Assembly (NCBI GenBank): GCA_049800095.1
Contig: JBARJD010000154.1
Coordinates: 1 to 32,442 of the forward strand
Length of the DNA stretch: 32,442 nt
Direction of reading: 5' to 3'
Source of the DNA: JAKIWV01 sp049800095
GTDB lineage: Archaea; Thermoplasmatota; Thermoplasmata; Lutacidiplasmatales; UBA184
Shown in pieces: positions 1 through 9,400 of the stretch. The notes below the pieces were generated by a model. It was not told the DNA's origin and searched no databases. It was given only the letters and a program-made list of their open reading frames with translations. Numbering within the stretch: the stretch's first letter is position 1; every line of letters begins with the position of its first letter. A program made the translations under genes and the position numbers.

Positions 1-456
1 CTGCAGCACCGATACGAGAAGACGGGCGCAGGGGAGGTTCCGGCCGAGCTCGACCGCGAAATCACCCGACAGTTCGAGGAGTTCTACGCCACGGTCAGGG
101 AATCCCACTACCGCCCCGTCCTGCTCCACAACGACCTCTGGCCAAGTCACATCCTCTGGGACCGGGCGGTTCACCGCCCGGTCGGGGTGATAGATTGGGA
201 GGATGCCCGCCTCGGCGACCCCGCGTTCGACCTTACGACGCTCCGAGGCATCGGCGCTGACCTCATGGAGGGGCTGCTCGCCGCTCGACGCGATCCTCGA
301 GACCGAACGTTCAACGAACGCCTACTTTTCTATCGGCGTATCCTTCCCCTTCAAAGTCTCTTGTTTGGTCTAGAGACCGGTCAACGAGCGCTGGCGCGTA
401 CTCAGCTCCACCTGCTCCGGGCGGCCTTGCGACTCCGGAGTTTAGAGGATGCGTGA
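1..456 (+). CDS. Aminoglycoside phosphotransferase (APH)-like kinase, C-terminal part
   Basis: The reading frame is open from the first base of the window, so the N-terminal lobe lies upstream and only the last 151 codons are present. The catalytic loop reads HNDLWPSH and the metal-binding DFG-like region reads VIDWEDARLGDP, the two hallmark motifs of the APH/choline-kinase-like fold. These enzymes move a phosphate from ATP or GTP to a small hydroxylated molecule in the cytoplasm. The Asn that usually follows the catalytic Asp by five residues is a His here; I recall the same change in some APH(2'')-type enzymes, so it need not mean loss of activity. The substrate cannot be told; in an environmental archaeon a metabolic substrate is as likely as an antibiotic. 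Family call good, substrate unknown. Confidence 0.85.
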   Translation: MQHRYEKTGAGEVPAELDREITRQFEEFYATVRESHYRPVLLHNDLWPSHILWDRAVHRPVGVIDWEDARLGDPAFDLTTLRGIGADLMEGLLAARRDPRDRTFNERLLFYRRILPLQSLLFGLETGQRALARTQLHLLRAALRLRSLEDA

Positions 457-571
457 TCCCGATCGGTGAAATTCCCATCGCTCCCCCTCAAAACCCACAG
501 CCTCCGGCCCCCAGATCTTTACTCGGACTCTCTCGCAAACCGTTTTGACAGTGTCCTTCGTGCCGGCCACC

Positions 572-1057
572 ATGACCAGCCCCATCGAGTCGAAGCAGAG
601 CCGTGCCTCCGAGGAACCTTTGCATGTCATGGGCGTGACCCAGTACGTTCGGGTAACGGGAGCCGAAACCGGGGGTGCGTATTCGGTCATGGAGCACCTC
701 TTTCCGCCCGGCGGCGGTCCCGCGTTCCTCCATACCCACCCGGCCCAGGAAACCATAATGATTCGTGAAGGAACTTTCGAGTTTTACTCCAAGGGGCTGC
801 GGGGAAAAGAGACCACGCGTGGGGGCGCCGGCACCATCCACCACGTTGCGTCTCGCGGGCCGCACGGCCTAAAGAACGTCGGCCCAGCCGAGGGCCGGGC
901 CTTCATCGTCTTTCACCCGGCCGACCTTCAGGAGAAACTTTTCTACGAGTTGGATGCGTTGCTGAGCCAGTCGAAGGGGAATCCGGATCCTGCCCGGAGG
1001 GACGAGGTTCTCGCGCGCCACGGTCTGGTCCTGCTCGAACGGCCCCCGGGGCCCTGA
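572..1057 (+). CDS. Single-domain cupin protein
   Basis: A 161-residue protein with one conserved cupin barrel. Motif 1 is visible as FLHTHPAQE followed by IREG, giving two His and a Glu for a metal. Motif 2 is the region around GTIHHVASRGPHGLKN, supplying the third His. Cupins of this size are metal-dependent dioxygenases, isomerases or sensors; no reaction can be assigned. I start at the ATG at 572. The frame is also open to a TTG at 545, and a weak TATA-like CTTTACTC at 517-524 would start transcription near 546, so the N-terminus is uncertain by nine residues. It stands alone between the kinase fragment and a convergent SRPBCC gene. Confidence 0.82.
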   Translation: MTSPIESKQSRASEEPLHVMGVTQYVRVTGAETGGAYSVMEHLFPPGGGPAFLHTHPAQETIMIREGTFEFYSKGLRGKETTRGGAGTIHHVASRGPHGLKNVGPAEGRAFIVFHPADLQEKLFYELDALLSQSKGNPDPARRDEVLARHGLVLLERPPGP

Positions 1058-1122
1058 GGTCCCCCCGACCGAGCGGCCTGCGGTCGCGACGTTGGCCCAG
1101 CGGTCTTCTGGGTCCGGGGCGG

Positions 1123-1605
1123 TCAGGCCCGCCGACGGCGGCCCCGAACCGCCCGACGATACTCTCCATCGAGCGATGTCGCGAAATTCCGCCAAAGGTG
1201 CTGCATCATTCGCTCGGTGGCAGCCTTCGGGGGATTCTTTTGGCCCCGAGCGCCGGCCTGCGGTCGGATGTGCCACCGGATCGTCAGGAGGGTCCGGTCG
1301 GGCGAAAGCGGAGCCAGTCTGTAGTCGAGGCTCCAGTCCGGTACGTTCCCGCGCAGCTCGGCGTGCCAGCGGTCCGGCGGACGCAACGTGACGACCGATC
1401 GGTACCACTCCCAACCCGTCTTGGTCTCGGTGAGGTCCTCGAGCACCGCGTGTCGCCGGCTTCGCTCGATCACCTTTCGTTGGTACGTTCCCTTCTCGAG
1501 GGCCGGATCCTCCGGCGAGTAGTCGGTGAGCCAATGGAAGACGTAGGGCAAGGGAGCACGAAAGGTCTGACGCATCTCGTAGAGCGGTGGAGGCCAGGAA
1601 CCCAT
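1123..1605 (-). CDS. SRPBCC (START-like) superfamily protein
   Basis: A 160-residue protein beginning MRQTFRAP after a short lead, with the alternating strand pattern of polyketide cyclase/START-like folds: an opening 'FRAPLPYVFHWLTD' segment, a central run of beta strands, and a long C-terminal amphipathic helix ending in a basic tail (RRAVRGRRRRA). Members bind hydrophobic small molecules in a deep cavity; most are uncharacterised. The start is the ATG at 1605. It lies about 117 bases downstream of the glyoxalase-like gene on the same strand, so it could be the third gene of that operon, but the gap leaves room for its own promoter. It is the first of three SRPBCC proteins in the window, and they are too different to be recent copies. 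Specific function unknown. Confidence 0.7.
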   Translation of the reverse strand: MGSWPPPLYEMRQTFRAPLPYVFHWLTDYSPEDPALEKGTYQRKVIERSRRHAVLEDLTETKTGWEWYRSVVTLRPPDRWHAELRGNVPDWSLDYRLAPLSPDRTLLTIRWHIRPQAGARGQKNPPKAATERMMQHLWRNFATSLDGEYRRAVRGRRRRA

Positions 1606-1722
1606 TTCCTATCCTGTCGATTGAGGCTGGGCAGAACGTTCGGCGCGATATCTCCTTCGTCCGACCTTCTCCACTCGGCAGTCCGCGGGCGAGAACAGAG
1701 GAGCGCTGGTCTCGATCCGATT

Positions 1723-2256
1723 TCAATGAATGTGGGTTGCGCCCACGGGCCGTCTGAGGCTGACTCGCGTACGTTCCTGTGATTTTGGTCCGGGACGAGC
1801 GGACGTTGTCCGATTAGGCCGCTGTACCAGCTCCACCGTCGTTCCATCCGGGTCGGAGACGTACACGACCCGCGCCCCCGCCCACCAGGCGGGAGCATCG
1901 ACCTGAATTGGCTTGAATCGCGGTAGCACCCCCGCTTCGCGGAGACGCCTCAAGGCCGCCTTCAGGTCCTCGACGCGAATCCCGATGTGACCTCCGCCCG
2001 GCGCAAACGGGGTGGGGCGAAGTGGCGTCTTCTTCGGTCGCAGGTATTGGAGCAGTTCCAAAGTTTGTCCTCCCCCTAGCTCGAGGTCGGCGTAACGAAA
2101 GCGACTCGCCGTCCGACCCCTTGGACCGGATATCGGGGGGCCGTCGTCCTCCCCGCGACCCAGGAGGGGGATCTTCAGAAGCCCCTGATAGAACGAGAGG
2201 GAGCGGTCGAGGTCGGCCACCGTTACCGACACATGGTCCAGTCCGCGCACCTTCAT
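1723..2256 (-). CDS. Glyoxalase/VOC superfamily metalloenzyme
   Basis: A 177-residue VOC-fold protein made of two beta-alpha-beta-beta-beta units. The N-terminal unit opens with GLDHVSVTVADLDRSL and contains TLELLQ; the C-terminal unit has GGGHIGIRVEDL and DPDGTTVELVQ. The His, Glu, His and Glu in these four segments sit where the family binds its divalent metal, so it is probably a functional enzyme (lyase, dioxygenase or epimerase) rather than a metal-free binding protein. The ATG at 2256 overlaps the stop of the upstream decarboxylase-like gene in an ATGA, which implies translational coupling and a linked metabolic role. A frame open further upstream to 2577 is only antisense to nothing and shadows the decarboxylase gene. 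The last 30 residues are basic and probably disordered. Confidence 0.85.
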   Translation of the reverse strand: MKVRGLDHVSVTVADLDRSLSFYQGLLKIPLLGRGEDDGPPISGPRGRTASRFRYADLELGGGQTLELLQYLRPKKTPLRPTPFAPGGGHIGIRVEDLKAALRRLREAGVLPRFKPIQVDAPAWWAGARVVYVSDPDGTTVELVQRPNRTTSARPGPKSQERTRVSLRRPVGATHIH

Positions 2257-3677
2257 GGAGGCCCCGCGGGCCGGGAGACCTTGAGACGTGTCGGAACAAT
2301 GTCCCGTCGGAAGACGTCCTCGATCGTCTCTGCCTGCTTGATCACTTCCGCCTCTGACCCATGCACGAGAACGGTCGCGGGTCGCGGCATGGCGTTGAAG
2401 TTCGCCGCCGTCGCGTCCTGGTACGCCCCCGTATCGAGGAACGCGATGTGGTCCCCTACCTTCACCGCGGGGATCCGCGCATTGGGAACAATGACATCGA
2501 ACCCGCATGAGATCCCGACGATGTCCGCCGTCAGCACTGGCGGAGCGGCGGCCCTCTCCGCCACGATGGGGGTCCATCGGTTCTTCTCGATGAGGCTGTC
2601 GAGGAGGAACATCTCACTGGTATCCGTTTCCACCCACGTGCGCGGGACCGGCTCGGTCTGCGATTTGAGGTTGCGGACCGTGGTCAGGTGGATCCCCGCG
2701 TCGGCGTACAATCCGCGTCCGGGCTCTACCTCGAGGACCATTCCCCTCGTAGCGACGTGTCCCTCGTGGAGCGCCCTACGCAGCCCGTCGGTAAGAACCT
2801 GAGCATACTCTTCGACGCTGGGCGACACCGAACCCGCGGCTCTTTTGCTCCCACGGATGGTCGCGCGAGCGGTTGGGTCGCGGGGGGAGGCGAACCCCCC
2901 GCCTAGGTCGATCTCGTGAGGTTCCCACCCTCCCCACGCGGAGTGAAGTTCACCGACTAGGGCGCCCACACTCCTCGCCATCCGTCGCCACACCTCGAGG
3001 TCGGCGCTGTGCCGACCGAGGTGGGCCATCACACCAGTCACCTCGAGTTCCGGGGCGGAAATCGCCCCCGGGCCCAGCTCAAGCAACGCCCCGGTGGGGA
3101 TGCCTGGCTTGTACGCTTGCGCGGCTTCTCGGATGGGAACATCCTCGTCATGAAAGTCCGATGGTTGCTCGAGATCCTCGTATAATGGCCGCAACCGGAA
3201 CCGCACCCGGGCGCGCACCCGGAGCTCACGAGCGACGTCCCGGACCAGGGTAACCTCGCGCACACTGTCCAGGGTGATCCGTGCGCCCGCCCGGAGCGCC
3301 CGCTCCACCAGGGCTCGGTCCTTGCTTGAGCCATTTACGGAGATGAGCTCAGGTGGAACACGGCTCTCAAGCGCCGCGTGGAGCTCCGCCAGGCCGAACG
3401 TGTCGCACCCTACTCCCTCCTGGGTCAACAAGTGTCGGAGTGCGAGGACGTAGTTCGCCTTGAGGGACGGGAGAATGTGGACCGGGCCTTCCGGCCACCG
3501 CTCCTGGAACGCCCGGGCATACCTTCGGACCCTTCGCCTGAGCCCAGTTTCGGACATCACATAGATCGGGGTTCCGAACTGGCTGGCCAGCTCGTCGGCC
3601 GCAACGTCCTCAACGAACAAGTGGCCGCTGCGGACGGAGAGAATGTCGTCCAATGCCACATCCGACGACGGGCTCAT
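2253..3677 (-). CDS. PLP-dependent decarboxylase of the diaminopimelate/ornithine decarboxylase family
   Basis: A 474-residue fold-type III enzyme. Residues 30-330 form the PLP barrel with Lys73 in PSLKANY (the Schiff-base lysine), HLGRH, the phosphate-binding IDLGGGFAS, and EPGRGLYADAG. The C-terminal beta domain holds ISCGFDVIVP and FLDTGAYQDATAANFN. In true DapDC the catalytic segment is CESGD; here the Cys and Asp remain but the middle is GF, so the Glu that contacts the substrate's distal amino-acid end is missing. It may act on another amino acid, or belong to a family making a secondary metabolite or modified amino acid. I choose ATG 3677 because a TATA-like GTTTACG (complement of about 3707-3713) lies 33 bases before it; the GTG at 3707 would fall in the promoter. 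It is translationally coupled to the glyoxalase-fold gene. Confidence 0.82.
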   Translation of the reverse strand: MSPSSDVALDDILSVRSGHLFVEDVAADELASQFGTPIYVMSETGLRRRVRRYARAFQERWPEGPVHILPSLKANYVLALRHLLTQEGVGCDTFGLAELHAALESRVPPELISVNGSSKDRALVERALRAGARITLDSVREVTLVRDVARELRVRARVRFRLRPLYEDLEQPSDFHDEDVPIREAAQAYKPGIPTGALLELGPGAISAPELEVTGVMAHLGRHSADLEVWRRMARSVGALVGELHSAWGGWEPHEIDLGGGFASPRDPTARATIRGSKRAAGSVSPSVEEYAQVLTDGLRRALHEGHVATRGMVLEVEPGRGLYADAGIHLTTVRNLKSQTEPVPRTWVETDTSEMFLLDSLIEKNRWTPIVAERAAAPPVLTADIVGISCGFDVIVPNARIPAVKVGDHIAFLDTGAYQDATAANFNAMPRPATVLVHGSEAEVIKQAETIEDVFRRDIVPTRLKVSRPAGPP

Positions 3678-4007
3678 AAATCGACCAGAGCGGACCTTCG
3701 GACGCACGTAAACCTAGCTGACGAGACCTGCGCGGCTCTTGTCTAGAGCACCCCACGCTTCCTTCGGGGGGGTCTCGTATGGCCCACAGACCTCCGACTG
3801 AGCGGCGGCTCATCGACTCGGCGAGCGACGGCCTACCTACTGTTCTTGTAGGGGTAGCCTATCGAACCCCTCGACGGCTTCGAAGGCACCGCAAGGACCC
3901 GGAGGTCGTCAAACCCAAGCGCGGAGTGGGGCCGGCGGACGAATGAAAGGAAACGAACCGCTCGGGGGTCGCGTCCACGGGAATCGACCCGGGAACGGTG
4001 AGCGCGC
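3678..4007. other. Divergent intergenic region (330 bases)
   Basis: Lies between the decarboxylase-like gene (leftward) and the permease pair (rightward). On the left end the complement carries the TATA-like GTTTACG. Around 3836-3859 CTACCTAC and GTAGGGGTAG make an imperfect hairpin. A GGTGA at 3997-4001 is a ribosome site for the permease gene. No convincing TATA box for the rightward genes and no small gene were seen. Confidence 0.4.
3997..4001 (+). promoter_or_regulatory. Ribosome binding site of the first permease gene
   Basis: GGTGA six bases before the GTG at 4008 matches the archaeal anti-Shine-Dalgarno and supports the GTG start. Confidence 0.55.
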
Positions 4008-5213
4008 GTGAAGCTCCACGTCTACATCGTTCGTAGGATACTCCTGATGATCCCGGTCCTACTGGGCGTGATGACGATCACGTTCATCATGGTCAGCGCG
4101 ATTCCCGTCGGCCAGCGGCTTGAATCTCAGTTCGGCACGTCGAAGTTCGGGTCGGGACCGTCCGTCCTTTGCTCCCGGTTTGGACTGACCTCACCCACCG
4201 GTTCTCGATTTTGCCCCAATCCGTGGTACGTGAACGGCATCCGAGACCTCGGACTCAATGAACCATTACCGGTGCAGTGGGCTCATTACATGTACAATAC
4301 GTTCACCGGACAGTGGGGTTACACCTCGGCCCACAGCCTCCTGCCGACCGTGGGTATTCCCGGCGGAATTCCGGTCCTGACCGTGCTCTCCTGGTACCTT
4401 CCCTACACGTTGGAGCTGGCGGCTCTCTCCCTCGTGATGATCCTTTTCCTGTCGTTTCCGATAGGGAACCGAGCGGCGGTTCGTCGTAATCGGCCGTTCG
4501 ACCAGGGGGCCCGGCTGCTCTCCTTCTCCGGGTTCGCTCTCCCGACGTTCCTCCTCGCGGGCGGGACGTTAATTGGTGCGGTCCTACTCACCGGGGGGTT
4601 CACCCACATCTGCGGGGGAGCCGCGACGCCATGGGACCTCTGGTACGGCCTGCCCCCCGACCCGAGCGGGTACGCCTGCGCTCCGTACAACGGGGTTCAG
4701 CCGAGTTGGATCGGCCAGTACGGGCAGAGCTCGCCGACCCACTTCATCACAATCGACGCGTTGCTCCACGGTCAGCCTCTGATCGCGCTTGACTCGATTC
4801 GTCGGCTGCTGCTCCCCGCGTTCACCGTCGCGTTCGGTTCGGTCGCCGGGATCCTCCGGTTTGTCCGGAACAGCATGCTCGAGGTGTTGAGCCTCGACTA
4901 CATCAAGCACGCGCGTGCGATCGGCGTGTCCGAACGCCAAGTGATCTCGCGGCACGCCGGTCGCAACGCGTTCAACGTGACGCTCACGATCCTGGGTCTC
5001 ACGTTCGCGACCTTTATTGCCGGGTTCCCCGTGACCGAGCTCATCTTTGGGCTGCGGGGGATCGGTCTCCTGTTCACCTACTCGGTCCGGCCGCCGTACG
5101 ACTTCGGCGTAATCTTCGGAACGACGATCGTGTTCACGATCATCGTGGTCCTCGCGAACCTCATCGTGGACATTCTCTACGCGTACATGGACCCCCGGGT
5201 GAGGTTGGGCTGA
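4008..5213 (+). CDS. Peptide/nickel-type ABC transporter permease, DppB-like
   Basis: A 401-residue inner-membrane permease. It starts with the family signature of a basic helix RRILLMIPVLLGV and one membrane segment at about residues 9-30. A large extracytoplasmic loop follows, then five more membrane segments with the EAA-type ATPase-contact loop near residue 300 (HARAIGVSERQVISRH). It ends DPRVRLG, as in DppB/OppB. The protein is longer than the usual 310-340 residues because both outer loops are expanded, and both carry Cys pairs (CSRF...FCP, and HICG...YACAP) likely to form disulfides. It would import oligopeptides or similar solutes together with the next gene. No ATP-binding subunit is found nearby, so it must use ATPases coded elsewhere. 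Start GTG 4008 is backed by a GGTGA site. Confidence 0.92.
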   Translation: MKLHVYIVRRILLMIPVLLGVMTITFIMVSAIPVGQRLESQFGTSKFGSGPSVLCSRFGLTSPTGSRFCPNPWYVNGIRDLGLNEPLPVQWAHYMYNTFTGQWGYTSAHSLLPTVGIPGGIPVLTVLSWYLPYTLELAALSLVMILFLSFPIGNRAAVRRNRPFDQGARLLSFSGFALPTFLLAGGTLIGAVLLTGGFTHICGGAATPWDLWYGLPPDPSGYACAPYNGVQPSWIGQYGQSSPTHFITIDALLHGQPLIALDSIRRLLLPAFTVAFGSVAGILRFVRNSMLEVLSLDYIKHARAIGVSERQVISRHAGRNAFNVTLTILGLTFATFIAGFPVTELIFGLRGIGLLFTYSVRPPYDFGVIFGTTIVFTIIVVLANLIVDILYAYMDPRVRLG

Positions 5214-5217
5214 GGTC

Positions 5218-6372
5218 ATGCAGGACACCTCGAAAACCTCCCCACCGAATCCGCGCGCCGGCGCCGCCGCCGGACAGGAGGTCTCTCCGCGGAGCGCGTT
5301 CCGAGCGCGCGTCGACCAGCTCCGCCGGACCTGGCACCTGCTCAAGCAGAACACGCTGGCGATGGTCGGGCTCGGGCTCCTGCTGTTCTTCGTCCTGGTG
5401 GCACTGGGTTCGGTCTTTTACCCCGGCCCGTCGGACTCGATGACCCTCTACTGCGGAACGTACCTGTCCGCGGCGACGAACTGCGTCAAGGTGTGTACCT
5501 ATGCCGCGCCCCAGCTCTCCCCGGGGGCCGGGTGTTATCTCGTCTCGTCGTACGAAAAGTCGCTGCTTCCGCCCACGATCTCCGCGTCGCCCCTCTCGAT
5601 CGGTCCATTACCGTTGGGCTCCCTCGCGCCGATCCCGACGGACGGGCTGTTCTACAACATCGCGGCCGGGCTCATCAAAGGGGCCCCCTGGTCGCTCGGG
5701 ATCTCCGTCGCGATCGTGGGGAGTGGCGCGTTGATCGGCGTGGTCCTCGGCGCGGTGGCCGGATTTCACGGAGGGGTCGTGGACGAGGTGATCATGCGCG
5801 TGACGGACATCTTCCTCTCCATCCCCGGCCTCCTGCTGGTCCTGGTCCTCCTCGCCGTCCTATCGACGGCGCTGGGCTCCGGGCTGAGTTTCCTGGGACG
5901 CGTCAGCGTGCTGGTGGGCGCCTTCGTGGTGACCTGGTGGCCGCTGTACACTCGGCTCGTCCGGGGGCAGGCGCTCGTCGTACGGGAGCAGAAGTTCGTC
6001 GAAGCGGCGCGCGCTGCCGGCGCGAGTTCGGGCCGGATCCTCCGGCGACACATCATCCCGAACGTGACCTATCCGGTGATGGTCCAGTTCTCCCTCGATG
6101 TGGGCACGGTGCCCTTGCTGCTCGGGGTGATCGTGTTCCTCGGCTTCCCCATCTGGCCGTCCACACCGTTTCCGGAGTGGGGCACGCTGTCGGCCATCGC
6201 GGTCCAGAACCTTGAGACATTCGTCCTCGACTGCGCAACGCCCGGAATCTCGTGCACGTTCCCCTGGTGGCAGATCCTGTTCCCCGGCTTGACGGTCTTT
6301 CTGTTCGCGCTGAGCGTGAACTTCCTCGCCGACGGACTGCGCGACGCGCTGGACCCTCGCCTCCGCCGATAA
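5218..6372 (+). CDS. Peptide/nickel-type ABC transporter permease, DppC-like
   Basis: A 384-residue partner of the preceding permease, beginning four bases after its stop and so in the same operon. The N-terminal cytoplasmic tail (about 45 residues) leads into a first membrane helix, then a roughly 90-residue outer loop, then five helices. The EAA loop EAARAAGASSGRILRRHIIP near residues 260-280 is textbook for the BPD_transp_1 family, and the C-terminus LRDALDPRLRR is the typical DppC/OppC ending. The first outer loop holds four Cys (YCGT, NCVKVC, GCYL), and the last one DCATPGISC, again pointing to disulfides outside the membrane. The gene converges on the solute-binding protein gene, with only about 60 bases between the stops. 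Confidence 0.92.
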   Translation: MQDTSKTSPPNPRAGAAAGQEVSPRSAFRARVDQLRRTWHLLKQNTLAMVGLGLLLFFVLVALGSVFYPGPSDSMTLYCGTYLSAATNCVKVCTYAAPQLSPGAGCYLVSSYEKSLLPPTISASPLSIGPLPLGSLAPIPTDGLFYNIAAGLIKGAPWSLGISVAIVGSGALIGVVLGAVAGFHGGVVDEVIMRVTDIFLSIPGLLLVLVLLAVLSTALGSGLSFLGRVSVLVGAFVVTWWPLYTRLVRGQALVVREQKFVEAARAAGASSGRILRRHIIPNVTYPVMVQFSLDVGTVPLLLGVIVFLGFPIWPSTPFPEWGTLSAIAVQNLETFVLDCATPGISCTFPWWQILFPGLTVFLFALSVNFLADGLRDALDPRLRR

Positions 6373-6433
6373 ACCACTCTCCGGGAGCGCGAGCCCCCGG
6401 GGCCGCCGGTTCGGTCGCGGGTCGTCCCTCAGC

Positions 6434-9400
6434 TCACGACGACGAGAGCATGCCGTTCCCGTTCACGAGCCACCACCAGTAGAACCCGGCGTAGATGACA
6501 TTCGTCGAGATCGAGTCCGGGTGGACCCACGCCGCGTAAGGGATGACGAGGTCGTCCTGATACTCGCTGATCATGAGTCCGAGCTGGTTCGCGATCGTCT
6601 CCGCCTGGTCGAATTCGAGCACACGGAGGCCGTTCGCCGGGAGCGCTCCGGCGAGGGTCATGAGCCCGATCATCGCGTCGTAGGCCGCCCCCTGGCAGGA
6701 CTGGGGCACAACGGCGTAGCCAGCCGCGGAGATGTTCACGTAGAAGTTGTAGTCCGTGGGGCACGCGGCGCCCGACGGCAGCGTGGAGTTGTAAGCGTTC
6801 GGGGTCGGGGTGTCCACCAGGGAAGAGAGAAGCCCCTCGGCGGTGGATTCCGGGAGCGAGAAGGTCGCGTCGGGATAGTAGAACGGCGCGACGTAGTCGG
6901 TCGGGTCTGGGTAGTCGGGGTACCAGACCCCGGTTTCCATGGGGAGCGCGTTCGTGCCAGGGCCGGCTGTGCCCTCGAGGGCAAGCGTTGTGGCCGGAAT
7001 GTCCACGACCGTCATCGAGATCGCCCCTCCGCTGACGCTGGAAACGGACGCGGCGAACAGTTCCATCCGTTCGTCCTCTGCCGTGTCCCCCTCGGAATTG
7101 TAGATCGAGAACGTGCAGGGCTTGGCGGAAGTACAGCTCGCCGCCTGGGGGTCGTAGTACGGCCCTGTCGGGTCGTTCATGGCCGCCCACCAGTATGCGG
7201 GGCAACTCGGGTCGGTCGCGTTGGTGCACGGGTTACCGGTCGGCCACGCGATGTTGTGCGGATAGTAATTCCCCATGAAATCGGGGATCGCTCCGCCGAA
7301 ATCGAAGGCGTACTGGATTCCGTCGATGGTGTTGACCGTGGACTCGACGGACGCGTACGGGTAGGCATGGATCAAGAACTGGCGCATCCCCAGGTAGCTG
7401 AAGAAGTTGGACGGAATGTCCACCGGGTTCGACGTATACGCCTTCGCCGCCGACACGCTGAAGTTGAGCGCGAAAAAGAGCGTGTTGATGGCCAGCGATG
7501 GGACCACCACCGCGTTGGCTTTGCCCTCCTGAATCAGCGAGAGGAGGAAACCGGTATCGGTCGCAGGGAAGCTCGCGAAGTCGGCAACGCCGGACGCCAT
7601 CGACTCTTCCCCGAGAGTCGTGTCGGACTCCCAGGTCACGTGGACCACCGGTACGTAGTCCCCGGCTGCAGGCTGACATGCGGACCAGGTGCACGTCGGG
7701 CTCGCCTGGTACGCCGGGTTGGCGCCGAGACCGTAGCTCTCACCGAGGGTGAACTGGGAGAGGTAGTAGGGGCCGGAGCCGACGGTCCGCCACTGGGTGT
7801 TGCCTGCGTAGACGCCCGTCACCGCGTTGTAGTAGTTCTGCTCCCAGCTGTCAAACGAGGTCGGCGCCATCGCGCTGATCTGTGCCGGGGTCGGCGCTCG
7901 GCAGGGGTGGGGTCCCTGATCCAACGTGTTCGTGGCGGTCCAGCCCGGGATCCCCTGTCCCTGGCTGGGCATGCTGAACCAGCCACAGGGGACGACGCTC
8001 CCGCCTTGCTCGTCCGAGATCAGTTCGAGGAAGAACGGCCACGAGCTTCCGTAACTGTTGCTGGCGTTGGCATTGAAGGTGATGCAGCCATGCTCCTGGG
8101 TCATGGCTACAGTCGGACAATCGGTACCGTTGATGGTCATCGCCGCGAACATCTGTTGTGGCGTGTTGTTGAACGTCGCGTGGAGGCCGTCGTCCCAGGT
8201 TCCATTCCCGCCCGGAAGCAACGACTGAGTAAGGATCCACCCGTTGGTGAAGAAGGGATACGGAAGCAGCGAGAATCCCATCGTGCGCAAGACGGAGAAC
8301 ATCACGTCAGAGGGGTAGACCCCCCAGGAAGGATGGACTCCGTTGACCGTATCGTAGTAGTCGTAGAACTGAGGGGTGCTGCTGATAACGAAGGTGTAAT
8401 TGTCGCCCTGCTGCAGGTCGTTCCCGTAGAGCGCGGTGCATTGAGCGCTTCCGGGGACGCACGTCGCGATCATGGGCACGTAACTATTCGCGTCGGGCCC
8501 CGCGGCGCTTCCGTTGTAGGCGATGAGTGTCTGGTAGACGTTTCCGACGACTTCGTAACCGGCCAGGTCATAATCTATCGCCGGGTCGAATGTGGTGGCG
8601 CCGCCCGAGTACGCCTCGTACGCGATGATCTGCCCGGGATGCGGGTCCACCGTCGTAGAGGAACCGGCGAAGCCATAGTTCTGACCGGCGGCGGCCACCT
8701 CGACCGTATAGGTGTAGTTCGCGTAGGCCGTCGGATTTCCCGTGGCGGCCCCGGCCCCCACGAACGAGACCTCGTAGGCTCCCGGCTTCGCATAGGTGAA
8801 CGTCGCCTGGGCCGTCTGGGAGGTATTCGTGGCGCCGCTGACCGTGCCTCCAGGCGAAACGACCGTCGGGGTAGTGAGGGAGTAGAGAGGGTTCGTCGGC
8901 GGGAGGGTGTACATGCCTTGGAATGTGAGACTCTGCCCGACCTGAAGGAGCGTGGTCGGATTGGCCGTGGACGTGGAATTGGACAGGATTGAGCCAAGCG
9001 TGGTGGGGAAAGTCCCGAGAGAGTCCGTCGCGTAGGACGTCGCGACCGAGACGGTCGCAAGGGCGTGCGCATTGCTGTGAACGACGCCGTTCACCAGCGC
9101 GGAGACCGAGATGATGTAGTCTCCAGCGCTCGAATAGCTGTGGTCCAGAGTTGGCGAGGTGGTGGTGTTCACGGTTCCGTCACCAAAGTTGAACGTGAAG
9201 CTTGAGGCATGCTCCTGCGATGGGAGGATCGCGGTCACGGGAATTGGCGTGTCCTCTTGGGTCGTACGTAACGGCACGAGGACACTGAGGTCGTACGGAT
9301 TGGTGCTGCTAGGAATACACACCGGGTTGTCGGCAGGGGCGCATGCAGTCGCGGGGTGTGCGAACGCTGCGAAGGTCCCCGCCCCGGCAACCACCACGAC

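Noticed and set aside
6373..6433. A GC-rich stretch between the converging permease and binding-protein genes as a terminator
   Set aside because: Only a weak hairpin and no T-run; not enough to call.
6521..8992. An 823-codon open frame opposite the peptide-binding protein
   Set aside because: Its Arg/Gly/Val-rich low-complexity composition is a shadow of a high-GC gene on the other strand; it has no recognisable domain, and the minus-strand gene has clear domains and a promoter.
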